A stretch of DNA of 64,000 nt. Source: Guillardia theta CCMP2712 (lineage: Eukaryota; Cryptophyceae; Pyrenomonadales; Geminigeraceae). The notes under the pieces are model-generated. The model worked only from the letters and a program-made list of their open reading frames with translations, ran no database searches and was not told where the DNA came from. A program made the translations under genes and the position numbers. This document shows, one piece after another, positions 17,966 to 27,626 of the stretch. The stretch is taken from contig NW_005434504.1 of assembly GCF_000315625.1 (NCBI RefSeq), forward strand, positions 36,617 through 100,616. The letters run 5' to 3'. Position 1 is the first letter of the stretch; each line of letters starts with the position of its first letter.

Positions 17966-18322
17966 ATGCCACCGCGGCAGAAGGAGGAGTGGAAGCCAAG
18001 CGATGACCTGCTGGATGTATGGTACAAGAATTGGATGCCAGAGCCCATTGTGTGCTGGAGCTGTGGGCACTTCCTTGGGGATAAGTGCCATTACAAGAAC
18101 GGGAGGAACGTCCCATGCCGCCACGGGAATGAGAGTGGGATGAACCGAAGAAACCCGTTCCAGTGCAATGGTTTCGCCTCCCAGGAAGAGCCGGCCCCTG
18201 TCCGGCGGAACCATGCCCCCCTCCCGAACTACTTTGCCCTCGTAGATGGACACGTGATGTACGTGGAGGTCAACGGGGATGAGAAGGCGTTTGTACCGCT
18301 GAACGAGACACACGTGGCGTAG
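17966..18322 (+). CDS. small Cys/His-rich protein, 118 aa
   Basis: Unrecognised. Residues ~30-66 carry CWSCG, CHYKNGRNVPCRHG and a later Cys, a spacing that could coordinate zinc but matches no finger I know. The rest is hydrophilic with a beta-rich end (YFALVDGHVMYVEVNG). It begins 79 nt after the inverted-repeat element. No clear TATA box, so start and reality are less certain than for neighbours. Confidence 0.5.
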   Translation: MPPRQKEEWKPSDDLLDVWYKNWMPEPIVCWSCGHFLGDKCHYKNGRNVPCRHGNESGMNRRNPFQCNGFASQEEPAPVRRNHAPLPNYFALVDGHVMYVEVNGDEKAFVPLNETHVA

Positions 18323-18412
18323 GTAGTGTGAAAGACCATTCCGCTCTCTCCTGCAAATAAAAGGATGCATCCATCATGAAGGGAACGACGCAGTGGGGTA
18401 CGACACTGCCGC

Positions 18413-19099
18413 ATGAGCCAGAGGCCCAAGAGAAGGTGTGTGGAGGACGCCATGAACCGCGTCCGGGAGGTTCTCGAGTGGGAGCAGCTGGATGAGCGCA
18501 GCGCCCAGTTCCGCTCCGCCGCGCAGGCGCTGGAGGCGGAGTTCGAGCGGGAAAGGCTCATGCGGAGGACTTGCCCGGAGATTCTGCAAGAGGATGCCAG
18601 GGAGGATGGCAACGACGACGATGAGGATGAGGGAGAGGAAGACAGTGGCGCCAGCGAGGTGAGCTTCGATTCGGACTGGTACCCTGGGAAGAAGGGGGGT
18701 GGTTTCTTCCGGTATGACGAGGATGGTGAGAGCGAAGCAGAGGACGAGAGTGAATCAGGAGAAGCCGATGATATTATCACCATTTCGGATGAGCTTGCAG
18801 ACGACATCAAAACGGAAGACATCAGCGACGTCGATACGGATATCCTTAGCGATACCGATACGGAGAACCTCAGCGACACCGAGACGGTCGTTAACTGCAA
18901 CATTACAGAAATCACACACCCTTTCTCTCATGAAGGCTCCATTGCATCCTCGAACGGTCCCGTGGAGAGGGTGGCACTCGAGGCCGATGGGGACAGCTTT
19001 TTGTCCTCGCAGGAATTAACAGGAAACGCCACCGCCTGCGAGGATGGCGGCCCTCTGGAAGTGACGAGCAGGTCGTGCTTGGAAGCACCCGAGCCGTGA
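18413..19099 (+). CDS. highly acidic protein, 228 aa
   Basis: A basic N-terminus (MSQRPKRRC) and a helical segment (residues ~10-60) are followed by long Asp/Glu/Ser stretches and a short repeat (DISDVDTDILSDTDTENLSD). This is typical of disordered regulatory, histone-mimicking or phosphorylated structural proteins; no family recognised. AAATAAAAGG at 18355-18364 lies 49 nt upstream. Its 3' end overlaps the minus-strand gene at 18928-19260 by 172 nt. Confidence 0.6.
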   Translation: MSQRPKRRCVEDAMNRVREVLEWEQLDERSAQFRSAAQALEAEFERERLMRRTCPEILQEDAREDGNDDDEDEGEEDSGASEVSFDSDWYPGKKGGGFFRYDEDGESEAEDESESGEADDIITISDELADDIKTEDISDVDTDILSDTDTENLSDTETVVNCNITEITHPFSHEGSIASSNGPVERVALEADGDSFLSSQELTGNATACEDGGPLEVTSRSCLEAPEP

Positions 19100-19260
19100 G
19101 ACAGCAGGGCGCAGCCCCCGGCGCTGAAGACAGGTGGGTCTCTCTGGAACTCTTCCGCGTCAGGGAGGACGAGCCTCAACGCCTGGTAGCACACCATCAG
19201 CGCCACCGAGCCCATGACGGCAAGCACCATCGGGGCGACGTAGGCCAGGACAGGGATCAT
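18928..19260 (-). CDS. small N-anchored membrane protein, 110 aa
   Basis: Residues 2-32 form one strong hydrophobic stretch (VLAYVAPMVLAVMGSVALMV). The rest is polar and low in structure. TTTTAATAAAA lies ~22-31 nt before the ATG, as in other genes here. The coding end overlaps the acidic gene on the other strand, unusual in this segment, so one of the two may end differently in reality. Confidence 0.45.
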   Translation of the reverse strand: MIPVLAYVAPMVLAVMGSVALMVCYQALRLVLPDAEEFQRDPPVFSAGGCALLSHGSGASKHDLLVTSRGPPSSQAVAFPVNSCEDKKLSPSASSATLSTGPFEDAMEPS

Positions 19261-19321
19261 TCTTCCTTCTGTTTTTTTTTTTATTAAAATTGAGAGTGTG
19301 TTTCTTATACTTCCGCGAGTT

Positions 19322-20131
19322 TCAGACGTGCCTTGCCATGCCTTTCCCTCCCGTCACAGGCTTTCCCGTGGGAATATCCTGGTCCTTCACGACGTACTCC
19401 ACTATTTGTCCATACTGCCGTGGGTGCAGCTTCACGTACGCGTGCGCCGCGGTGAAATCGGTGTAGATGACGATGTTGTTGAGTGAGATGAGGAGGTAGA
19501 CGATATATTCGAGTATAATCACGTTGCTCATGCAGGGGTCTGTCATGTTGTTGTAGGCGATGTAGACGATCCCAAAGGCGGCGAAGAAGACAATGCAGAG
19601 GCAGGTCAACGCCGCGGTGGCGTAGGCGGTGAATTTCGATATGCTGCCATACTCAAAGACCGACAGGCTGTAGTTGAGCTGCGCCCAGATGTAGGTCAAT
19701 GCCAGGACCCCAGCCCCAAGGAGGTGTATGTCCCCGTGGTCGGAGATGTTGTCGTAGAGCACGACGGCGATGGTGCTTGCGTAGCCGAGGAGGGCCAGCC
19801 ACGTGACCACCCCGCGGTTCAGGAGGGGGTGATTGCGGCTGCTGATGATGCCGAGCACTACCCAGGACAAAATGCCGCTGATGACCATGAGGCTCGCCGT
19901 GCCCTTGTCCACCGCGAGCTTGTCGCTGATGTAGAAGAGCGACTGGCAGTACGGGGCATCGAAGTTCCGGATCCCACCTTTGCTGAACATGAGGTAGAAG
20001 AAGACGCTGTACTGCATGACGAAAGCCGCCGCCGCCAGCTGCGTCAAGACGACCAGCTCCCCGAAGGCAACCTCTGTCCAGAGCCTCCGGAGGTTCTGCT
20101 TGGTGGCCACCGCCTCGTACTTCATCTTCAT
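19322..20131 (-). CDS. six-TM protein, DRAM/FRAG1/SFK1-like
   Basis: A 269-aa protein with six hydrophobic segments (about residues 25-50, 80-100, 108-126, 138-158, 170-195, 200-225). SLFYISDKL after the first segment resembles the FISD motif of the DRAM/TMEM150/FRAG1 family. HLLGAGVLALTYIWAQLNYS resembles its H-x-xGA...Y...Q segment, and LEYIVYLLISLNNIVIYTDF its final SE(Y/W)...F segment. Family members sit in ER, Golgi or lysosomal membranes and affect lipid or autophagy pathways. A viral copy could alter host membranes. TATAAAA at 20151-20157. Confidence 0.55.
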   Translation of the reverse strand: MKMKYEAVATKQNLRRLWTEVAFGELVVLTQLAAAAFVMQYSVFFYLMFSKGGIRNFDAPYCQSLFYISDKLAVDKGTASLMVISGILSWVVLGIISSRNHPLLNRGVVTWLALLGYASTIAVVLYDNISDHGDIHLLGAGVLALTYIWAQLNYSLSVFEYGSISKFTAYATAALTCLCIVFFAAFGIVYIAYNNMTDPCMSNVIILEYIVYLLISLNNIVIYTDFTAAHAYVKLHPRQYGQIVEYVVKDQDIPTGKPVTGGKGMARHV

Positions 20132-20150
20132 GCATCCCCTGCAATACCTG

Positions 20151-20157
20151 TTTTATA
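20151..20157 (-). promoter_or_regulatory. TATA box (TATAAAA)
   Basis: Lies 20 nt before the ATG at 20131, in the 30-nt gap after the 1782-aa gene. Confidence 0.6.
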
Positions 20158-20161
20158 TCCT

Positions 20162-23100
20162 TCACTTGTACCGACAACACACGAGGGCCATGCCGACGAA
20201 GCCGACGAGGCAGGCAAACCCTGCCGCCCCAAGCCCGGCCGCCTCCCGGCTGTAGCCCACCACATGGGGACGGTAGGTGTCGTTGAAGGGGTTCTGGATC
20301 AGCACGCGGCGGGTGTTTAGCACGATGTCGAGGTAATCGGCGTAGACCATGCAGGTGAAGCGCTGCTGGATGGGGTCCTGCACCGCGATCCTTCCCGGTG
20401 TGCATATCCACGTGCAGCCGGAGGTCCAGATGGCGTACTGCGGGGGGATGGTGTTGGTGCAGGGCTCGCAGAGGAGCTGTGGGCTGAGGTACTGCCCCGG
20501 GGGGCACGAGGAGGGCGGCGTCTGGAGTGGTGCCGGGGTGGGAATGATGTCGCTGACGCGGGTAACGCAGGCCAGCCCACCCGTGGAGTTCCTCCCGAGC
20601 ACCGTCCCTACCGCGCACCTCCAGGAGCAGGAGTAGGGCTGGTAGGGTTCACCGGGGGTAAGGTATAGGACGCTATGGTTCTGCTCGAGGCCGTTGCGGC
20701 ACGGGGAGCATCCTACATATGAATTGCTGGCCTTGCAGTCATCAAAGTAGGTACCCACCCCGCACACTCTCCTTGGGTCGCAGAAGCCGCAGTAACTTGC
20801 GTTGTGCCTGACATAGTCTGGTATGCATTCCACGATGCACTCCGCCAGGAACCTGGCGTGCTGGGGGAGTGGATTCAGGCACCGGTCGCAGACGCGGTCC
20901 ACATGGTCGGAGCAAAGGGCGGCAGTGAAGTATCCAGGGTCACAGGATGGCGAGCAGGGCCTGCAAGAAGCGTCTGAGGTAGGGGTGCAGGCCTGGATGT
21001 AGTTGGAAGAGAGGTTGCATGAGAGAGAGGCTTCGGGGGTGCAGGCTGTGCAATTGCTGAGCGCTGAAGTTGACCAATACGAGGAGGAGCACTGGCTCGG
21101 GCAGGAGTTCGGGTCTTCGAATAGGCCTACCGCGGTAAACTCCCTGTGGGGGTCTGCCAGGGAGGTGCAGGGGAGGCAGGTGGCTTCCAGGTGGCATCCG
21201 GACTGGTACTCACCTGCCAGACAGGCCTCCCCAGGGCAGTAGATGCAGTTCTGTGGCTTCGAGGCAGTGGGGCTCTTGACGTAATTTACATCGCAAACGT
21301 AGGAGCAGCCCGCAGTGTAGGCACCGTTTGATAAAGTCGTTTCCATGCAGGGATTGCAGACGGTTAGGTTTAAGCGCCTCTCTGAAAATGTCCTATCGTC
21401 TGCCCTTGTCCCCGCCTCCCAGAACGGCAACGTGAAGGCCACCTCGGAAGTTGCCGGGTAGTACCCCGCGTCGCACACGGCTGGGCAATCCTCATCCATC
21501 CCGGTGGCATACCCCGTGTACCTCCCGTGCTGCAGCCCCACGCAGGCGACGGCTAGCGCGTTCTGGACTTGCGTGCACGATAGTGTACGATGTGGGGTGG
21601 AGTTGCGCAGCTCCCATCCCGCGAAGGGCAGGGTCCGGCACGGCAGGCAGTTGGGCTCCCGGCGGTAGGAGCCCTGCACGCACTGCGTGATGCAGTTATC
21701 CGAGTCGAAGGGTATACCGGGAGTGATGAACTCTTCAAACGTTTCGTAAGCTGCGATCGTAGACCTTTTGGTTGTGCACTCCTGGCAGGTGGCTCCGACG
21801 ACCGCCTGGCACTGGGCTCGGTGCTGGCCCACGGGGCAGGACGACGTGGGGCATGCCAGGCACGCGCTGGAGTTGGCCGCGTAGTACCCTTCGAAGCATT
21901 CGTACTCGCACACGTTGGGGAGCCATCTGGCAAAGCCGGGGAGGGCCTCCGCGCAGGTCACGCATATCGGGGTCCCGTCCGGGTTGCAGCCTTGGAAGGC
22001 CGAGCCGGGAAGGCAGGTGGTGTTGCAGCGCACGCAGCGGTCGTTTGTGAAGAAGTAATCACTGAAGAGGCAGCGGTAGGAGCACGCCATCGGGTGGAGA
22101 GTGAGGTGCAGGCTGCCCGTCAGCAGGCCGGGCGGGCCTTCCGTAAAGAGCGGGTACTGCGCAGCCCCCCGCCAGCTCAGGTACACCGGGAGCGTGCAGA
22201 TGTGCCGGAGCGACACGCTGCTGGAGAGGTCCTTGGTGCAGATCGGGACCTTCTCGTCATTGACCTCCATCCACACGGAGAGGCTGCCGGCTATAGCCGC
22301 ATGGGTGAAGACGAGGTGGAACTGCCGGACCCCGAAGGGAAGGGTGGCGGGGAGTGTGCCTTCGCCGTAGATTTCCTGGAGGTTGGCCTCGTTTGGGAAG
22401 TTGAGCTGTGCACCGGAGCACAGTTCGACGCCGTCTGCTGTGTTGCAGGTGGGGGCGCCGTATAGGAAGTTGGGGACCACGCTGAACTCGTCGAGGTAGA
22501 GATCCGTCCAGACGATGGGGGTGAAACCCACCGATAGCACCGCGGTGGAAGAGTAGTGACTGAAGCCGGTGAGGATGGCGATGTCCCATATTGCCTGCGA
22601 TTGAAGAGTGCTTGTCAATGTGTTTCCAAGTGTGATCTGTGCTGCTGCGTTATGTGTCGTCTTGTAGTGGAAGGACACAACCCATCCATTGATCTTTCCA
22701 TCCGCGGAGGACAAGTCTATTGGTCCTATTCTCAAAGTCTTCGTGTTTGCAAACAGCCTTAAGAAGAGGACAGTGTCGCCCAGTTGGCTGTTGTTCTGCG
22801 GTATGGCGTACGCCACCGCGTTCGTCTCCCATTGCGGGGTGCCCGGGTCAACGAAGCGATTCTCCAAGGGGAGGAGCTTGAGGTTGTCCTGCCAGGTCAA
22901 GTTGCCGTCCCAGTAGCAGCGTGTGGGAAAGAGGAACACCTGGGGATCTGCAAGCGAGTTGTAAGAGGCACTCCCAATCCCGTTGATCTGCCCCACGACC
23001 CGATTCCCTCTGACGCACAGGGTGTTTTCGTAGGCAACCGCCCGCTTGAGAATCATGAGGTTCTCGAAGCTGCCGATCCGGGAGTTGGAATCTCTATCGA

Positions 23101-25510
23101 TCCAGTTGGCCTCCATGGAGTACGCCCCCGCGCCCACGATGAGCCCATCGATGTTGGCGTGCGTGTTGATGCACTCCTCGCAGTACGCCTTCCGCGGTGG
23201 CGAGCAGGGGATGGGGAACGTCACTCCCCCGCAGGTCGGCGCCTCCCCGCAGGTCTCCGTGCAGACTTGTTCGAGAGATATGCCGGTGTAACCCTGCTGG
23301 CAGGTGACCTGGCAGGACAGCCTCTCGGTGGCTTTGTAGATGACGGCATTGGGAGAGACGACAGGGAAGCATGTCCGGCAGTGCTGCTGGGGGGTGCATG
23401 CTGCCTGGGTCCCTGCGGATGTGTCGCTACACTGGCACGATTCCACGTACTCCCCGGCAAGGCAGGTGGAGGAGAGCGAGTAGCAGTCAAAGCAGCTCCC
23501 GTACCTTGGAGGCGGGTTGATCTCCCCACGGCTGAACCCCTGGCAGTCGTACCTCCCAAAGAGGGCGTATTGCGGGTCATTGGAGAGCGCCGTGCGGAAT
23601 GCAGAGTTGCACACCTCGAAGGGGAGGGCTGCGCACGAGAGATAGCTGAAGCCCGGCACATCCGACTGGTTCACAAAGAGCAAGCCCTGACCCGCGTCCT
23701 GCTTCGTGGTGCTATCGAAGCCCAAGGCAACGCAATATTTGCACTCGTCCAAGACAGTGTGGGTGGGGCTCTGCTTCAAGACAGCGCAAACGGGTGAACC
23801 GCAGTCCACACAGGTGCTGCTAGGTTCCCGGTCCGGGCAAACCTTGTCCCCGCTGTACTTGGTAGACGGGGTGATGGAGTTCCAGTACTCGCAGAAGCCA
23901 CCGCAGGACTGCACACAGTGGACGTTGTCGATGGAGTGGTTCGTCGCTCCGTCGCAGTAGTGGCAGGAAGTCTCCCCGTAGCCGGAATACTGGTCGAAGG
24001 GGCAGGGCTTACAGTAGTCAATCTGTGGGGTACCGTCCTGGTACGTGCCTGGCTCACACGGGACACAGACGTACACAATGTTGGTGCCTTGATTCGGGAG
24101 GAGCTGAAGCTTTGTCCCGCGCGGACAGTCCTCACACGCCGTCTGCTGCTGGTTGGGCTTTTGCCCCAGAGGGCAGAACTTGCATCCGATGTCGTAATCT
24201 GTGGAGTACGTGTGAACGGGACAGCGGACGCACATGTAATATGCGGTCAATGTATCACCCTGTTCCGTCAGGCAATCCGTCTCTTCATCCGTCAATGCTG
24301 CCTTGCTCTGGTACTTCACGTGGAACCCGGCACGGCAGGCACATTGTGCAAATGCGTGCCCACCAGAGACGATCGTGGTCATCAGGATGCGGTTCACGGT
24401 GCAGTAGCGGTGGAAGGGGGACATGCAATACTCGTGCTCCACCCAGGTCATAATCGAGTCCACGCCATCTGATTGATATTGCTGTGAGAGCATTGAAGCG
24501 GTCTTGGGTGCACATACAGTATCGAAGATGTAGTATGCGGTGGAGTAGACATAACCTCCTTCATCGGCTATTCTGCAAGAACTACCTTGGACACAGTTTT
24601 GTGAAGTTCCACAATTGAGGACATACTGGTTGTAAACCCCCAAGGAGAGGCATGTCTCTGGGCATGGCATGCAGGTGCCCGGGCTGCTCGCGTAGGTGGT
24701 GATTGCCCCAATCTTGCCGCAGTTGATCCTCACCTCGTTGGGGTCGGGACACGATTCGCAGGGGAGGCAGTTGATGTCCTTCAAAGTCCTCCCGCATGTG
24801 AAGTCTGGATCGCGGTACTGCCCCTCTACGCAGTACTTGCCCGTTGCGGAGCTGCAGCCGATGCACTGCCCTGGGTCAAGACCCCCACACCCGCTGAGCC
24901 ACTCCGCAGACCCGCACCGCTGCGCCGCCGCGTCCGAGCACCACGTGCACGTGCCCGGATTGTTTGGAGCACCACAGCCGGCGGCATAATTTGATGATTG
25001 CCTCTCGATGTCGTACGAGTTACAAGTGGTGCAGGGCTGGCAGGTCCCCGCGCTAGTTCCCGAGCAGCCCGATCGGTACTGCACCGGGTACGGAAACTCT
25101 GTGGGACACGTCTCGCAATTGTTGCAAGTGCCGGGGGTGTAGCCCTGGATGTCGCGATTTGCGCCAGCCGCGACATAATACGATTGGCCGCACCCGGTTC
25201 TGTACTGGTTGTTGGTACATTGGTGAACATAATCGCCATCACTGTTACACAATCCCGCATAAGGAGCATTGTTGCAATAGTCTGGAGAGAAGTATGTGAA
25301 TGCACTGTTGCCACAACTGAAACATCCATCAAAACTCTCCGGCTGAGGGTTGAAGAACCCCGCTTTGCAAGCGCAGTAGGCCTCCGATCCTTTACTTTCT
25401 ACAAAGTCCGCATTGAAGTAGCACGAGTCGGCCACAAAGTTGAAATCAACGGCCACAGATACAACCGGTAGCAACACAAGCAGTTGTAACCCATGAAAAC
25501 CTACCCGCAT
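20162..25510 (-). CDS. giant cysteine-rich type I membrane protein (TNFR/GCC-like repeats)
   Basis: A 1782-aa protein from the ATG at 25510 (the in-frame GTG at 25516 is less likely). Signal peptide at residues ~1-20 (GLQLLVLLPVVSVAV). About 850 residues of repeats of the form CxxC(x)n..C follow, like TNFR or ephrin-receptor GCC2/GCC3 modules (CPFDQYSGYGETSCHYCDGA). A cysteine-poor, beta-rich region spans ~880-1020, possibly a lectin-type fold. More Cys-rich repeats follow, then one TM helix (GFACLVGFVGMALVCC) and a two-residue tail. Many N-x-S/T sites. A virion surface glycoprotein or adhesin/receptor decoy is inferred. TATTAAAG lies ~38 nt upstream. Confidence 0.8.
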   Translation of the reverse strand: MRVGFHGLQLLVLLPVVSVAVDFNFVADSCYFNADFVESKGSEAYCACKAGFFNPQPESFDGCFSCGNSAFTYFSPDYCNNAPYAGLCNSDGDYVHQCTNNQYRTGCGQSYYVAAGANRDIQGYTPGTCNNCETCPTEFPYPVQYRSGCSGTSAGTCQPCTTCNSYDIERQSSNYAAGCGAPNNPGTCTWCSDAAAQRCGSAEWLSGCGGLDPGQCIGCSSATGKYCVEGQYRDPDFTCGRTLKDINCLPCESCPDPNEVRINCGKIGAITTYASSPGTCMPCPETCLSLGVYNQYVLNCGTSQNCVQGSSCRIADEGGYVYSTAYYIFDTVCAPKTASMLSQQYQSDGVDSIMTWVEHEYCMSPFHRYCTVNRILMTTIVSGGHAFAQCACRAGFHVKYQSKAALTDEETDCLTEQGDTLTAYYMCVRCPVHTYSTDYDIGCKFCPLGQKPNQQQTACEDCPRGTKLQLLPNQGTNIVYVCVPCEPGTYQDGTPQIDYCKPCPFDQYSGYGETSCHYCDGATNHSIDNVHCVQSCGGFCEYWNSITPSTKYSGDKVCPDREPSSTCVDCGSPVCAVLKQSPTHTVLDECKYCVALGFDSTTKQDAGQGLLFVNQSDVPGFSYLSCAALPFEVCNSAFRTALSNDPQYALFGRYDCQGFSRGEINPPPRYGSCFDCYSLSSTCLAGEYVESCQCSDTSAGTQAACTPQQHCRTCFPVVSPNAVIYKATERLSCQVTCQQGYTGISLEQVCTETCGEAPTCGGVTFPIPCSPPRKAYCEECINTHANIDGLIVGAGAYSMEANWIDRDSNSRIGSFENLMILKRAVAYENTLCVRGNRVVGQINGIGSASYNSLADPQVFLFPTRCYWDGNLTWQDNLKLLPLENRFVDPGTPQWETNAVAYAIPQNNSQLGDTVLFLRLFANTKTLRIGPIDLSSADGKINGWVVSFHYKTTHNAAAQITLGNTLTSTLQSQAIWDIAILTGFSHYSSTAVLSVGFTPIVWTDLYLDEFSVVPNFLYGAPTCNTADGVELCSGAQLNFPNEANLQEIYGEGTLPATLPFGVRQFHLVFTHAAIAGSLSVWMEVNDEKVPICTKDLSSSVSLRHICTLPVYLSWRGAAQYPLFTEGPPGLLTGSLHLTLHPMACSYRCLFSDYFFTNDRCVRCNTTCLPGSAFQGCNPDGTPICVTCAEALPGFARWLPNVCEYECFEGYYAANSSACLACPTSSCPVGQHRAQCQAVVGATCQECTTKRSTIAAYETFEEFITPGIPFDSDNCITQCVQGSYRREPNCLPCRTLPFAGWELRNSTPHRTLSCTQVQNALAVACVGLQHGRYTGYATGMDEDCPAVCDAGYYPATSEVAFTLPFWEAGTRADDRTFSERRLNLTVCNPCMETTLSNGAYTAGCSYVCDVNYVKSPTASKPQNCIYCPGEACLAGEYQSGCHLEATCLPCTSLADPHREFTAVGLFEDPNSCPSQCSSSYWSTSALSNCTACTPEASLSCNLSSNYIQACTPTSDASCRPCSPSCDPGYFTAALCSDHVDRVCDRCLNPLPQHARFLAECIVECIPDYVRHNASYCGFCDPRRVCGVGTYFDDCKASNSYVGCSPCRNGLEQNHSVLYLTPGEPYQPYSCSWRCAVGTVLGRNSTGGLACVTRVSDIIPTPAPLQTPPSSCPPGQYLSPQLLCEPCTNTIPPQYAIWTSGCTWICTPGRIAVQDPIQQRFTCMVYADYLDIVLNTRRVLIQNPFNDTYRPHVVGYSREAAGLGAAGFACLVGFVGMALVCCRYK

Positions 25511-25539
25511 CCGCACCCACCCCTTTCAACCCATTAATT

Positions 25540-26739
25540 TCAATATTCTTTAATAACAAACCTAGAAATGAACCAACCGAACACACAGACCACCACGAAG
25601 CTCGAATCCCCCTCAAACGGGAAGAGGAAGGACCTCCGGAATCCGACATAGTGGGTCAGGGCCACGACGGTAGCATCAAAGAGGAGCAGCAGGGTCTCGC
25701 ACGCCAGCTCGTCGCTCCGTACCTCCTTCCCCTCCGCCCACCTCCCGACCTGCAGTTCCAGGAGTTTATAGAAGCTTCTTAGGGTGAGCATGACGAGGAG
25801 GATCCCGACATATGGGTTCGCGAGGGTCTTGTACACGCTCTGGGTGAGTAAGAGAAGTATCCCCGTGTTCAGATTGAAGGTGAGGAAGTGGGCGACGCGG
25901 TGCTTTGTGTCTGTAGTAAGGACCTTGTAGCTAAGCACAGCGAAGTGTACGGCGATGTAGACGATCATGACGACGGCATATGCAATCTCCTCGTTGAGGA
26001 TGAGCTCGCTGCCAGCGAGAGTGTACCCCACGGAGAGCCCGACGGTGGCAGCAACCCCGCCGATTTCCACGGCGCGGGCGGTCCAGCGGAGGTACGACTC
26101 CGGGTGTATGGGGATGGCTGTCTTCTGTTGGTCGTGGAATAACAGGTGGGAGAGGTTCTGAGCGGTGCAGCTGACGAGGTAGATGCTGGTGAGGCTGATA
26201 ACGACGTATAGCCAGGTCGGGGTGACCATTCTGCGATGGAAGGCGCGCTCCCCATCCCAGAGCACATCCAGCCTCTCCCCGACGGCGTCGCAGACGGACA
26301 CGTCGTAGACCCCCGCTGGGTCGACGATAATCCTTCCCGTCCCTGCTGAGCTGCATCCTACCTCCGCGATCGGGTAGATATCGGATGATACGCCGGACAC
26401 ATTCCCTGAGATGAAGGTAGAGCCGATCGGGAAGAAGCGGCTCCCCCCGTCAGTGGTGCAGAGGGATGACGGGCCCGGACGGCACGGGATTGCCTCCCAC
26501 CCATTCGTCCGGATCCCGTCGGCTCGGATGAACAGGATTCCCCTCTCGTTGATCCGGACGCCGCGGCTGGAGCGGAGGAGCTGGTGCGTGTCCCCGCCTG
26601 TCCACCGAATCAATCTCTGCCCCTCCGCCGTCACCGCCGTCGGCATGCTCTGGTCGGAGAGGCTCAGGAAGTACGCGGCTGTTACCTGGAATGTTCCCAG
26701 AAGGGAGAGCATGGGAAGCATGATGGGACGGTATCCCAT
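25540..26739 (-). CDS. membrane protein with signal peptide, ectodomain and ~6 TM helices
   Basis: A 399-aa protein from MGYRPIM (26739); the longer frame starts with TTG. Signal peptide at residues ~1-23, then ~150 residues of Cys-containing beta-rich ectodomain (IPCRPGPSSLC). Hydrophobic segments follow near residues 175-195, 225-245, 255-278, 290-310, 315-330 and 370-395. This layout resembles a small 7TM-receptor-like protein, but I see no GPCR signature motif. It lies directly upstream of the giant Cys-rich surface gene on the same strand, whose TATA box sits at its stop. Confidence 0.65.
   Translation of the reverse strand: MGYRPIMLPMLSLLGTFQVTAAYFLSLSDQSMPTAVTAEGQRLIRWTGGDTHQLLRSSRGVRINERGILFIRADGIRTNGWEAIPCRPGPSSLCTTDGGSRFFPIGSTFISGNVSGVSSDIYPIAEVGCSSAGTGRIIVDPAGVYDVSVCDAVGERLDVLWDGERAFHRRMVTPTWLYVVISLTSIYLVSCTAQNLSHLLFHDQQKTAIPIHPESYLRWTARAVEIGGVAATVGLSVGYTLAGSELILNEEIAYAVVMIVYIAVHFAVLSYKVLTTDTKHRVAHFLTFNLNTGILLLLTQSVYKTLANPYVGILLVMLTLRSFYKLLELQVGRWAEGKEVRSDELACETLLLLFDATVVALTHYVGFRRSFLFPFEGDSSFVVVCVFGWFISRFVIKEY
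25548..25555 (-). promoter_or_regulatory. TATA-like box (TATTAAAG)
   Basis: Lies 38 nt before the ATG at 25510, overlapping the last codons of the upstream membrane-protein gene. Confidence 0.5.
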
Positions 26740-26908
26740 ATCCCGTCTCACCGTCCTCCGAATCAAAATAGCCAGGCTGTACCCTTGCTAAATACGTCGC
26801 GGAAAGGTACCGCAATGCGTACCTCCAGTGGACCATCCTACTTGGGTCCGGCCGGCAGCCCCGCCCGTCTTATACATCCCAAGGCTCAAAAAAAAAATAA
26901 AACCAGGC

Positions 26909-27577
26909 CTATGAAAAGATGAGACTCTGTGCCTTGGGCATCATTTGATCTTCGTGGACCATGATCTGCCACATGATGCGCTTGGTGTTGTTGAGCGTGG
27001 GGTTGATCGTCACCGTGCGGAGCTTCTCGCATATCTGCGAGATGCACTTTTGCAGGGCCATGAAGGAGGCCTGATCCTGGTTTTTCGAGTAAGCCTCGTG
27101 CGCGGCCTGGTACCTAGTCTGAACATCCTTGAAGACTTCATGCAACTTGCAGCAGGTAATGAGTAAGAGATGCACCTGGTCCAAGATCTCGTTGATCTGC
27201 GCCGGGCCGTCATCGTCCCCTACGCGCGTAAGCGACTCGAAGAAGTTCATGGCGATAGGCGCGCAGTTTTGGATGAGGTTGTCCACGCTCTCCATGCAGT
27301 TAACATTCACCTCCAGTGAGTTGTGAAAGTTACTGCTATCCACCTGCGTGTACCGCACTGGGAAGTTGGACTCTACGCGCAGTACATTGTGAAGAATCTG
27401 AAAGAACTGAAGTGTGTATTCCTCCTTGTTCTTCCTGGAAGTTACCACAGACGCCTGCATGCATTTCCTGACCGTCTGGTCGAGCTCTTCGATGGTATCT
27501 TCAAGCTGTTCCAACATTTTCAGGTCATTAGGGGGTATGCCAGTAGTGTTTGGGATCTTAAGCCACTTGCCCAGCAT
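26909..27577 (-). CDS. helical protein, 222 aa
   Basis: Unrecognised. Start at MLGKWLK (27577), 30 nt after TATTTAA at 27607-27613. Almost entirely helical, with several cysteines in helices (LLLITCCKLHEVFKDVQ). No membrane segment. Divergent from the nuclease gene; both appear to use the same short AT-rich promoter. Confidence 0.7.
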   Translation of the reverse strand: MLGKWLKIPNTTGIPPNDLKMLEQLEDTIEELDQTVRKCMQASVVTSRKNKEEYTLQFFQILHNVLRVESNFPVRYTQVDSSNFHNSLEVNVNCMESVDNLIQNCAPIAMNFFESLTRVGDDDGPAQINEILDQVHLLLITCCKLHEVFKDVQTRYQAAHEAYSKNQDQASFMALQKCISQICEKLRTVTINPTLNNTKRIMWQIMVHEDQMMPKAQSLIFS

Positions 27578-27606
27578 TCTTGTCGTCCCCCGCAACCCTA
27601 CAGTGT

Positions 27607-27613
27607 TAAATAC
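27607..27613. promoter_or_regulatory. shared TATA-like box (TATTTAA / TTAAATA)
   Basis: Lies between ATGs at 27577(-) and 27627(+), 30 and 14 nt away. The near-symmetric sequence could serve both directions. Confidence 0.5.
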
Positions 27614-27626
27614 ACGTAATCGCGCG

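Noticed and set aside
19653-20618. 321-codon Arg/Pro/His-rich frame on the minus strand
   Set aside because: Overlaps two better-supported membrane-protein genes in another frame; composition typical of a GC-rich shadow frame.
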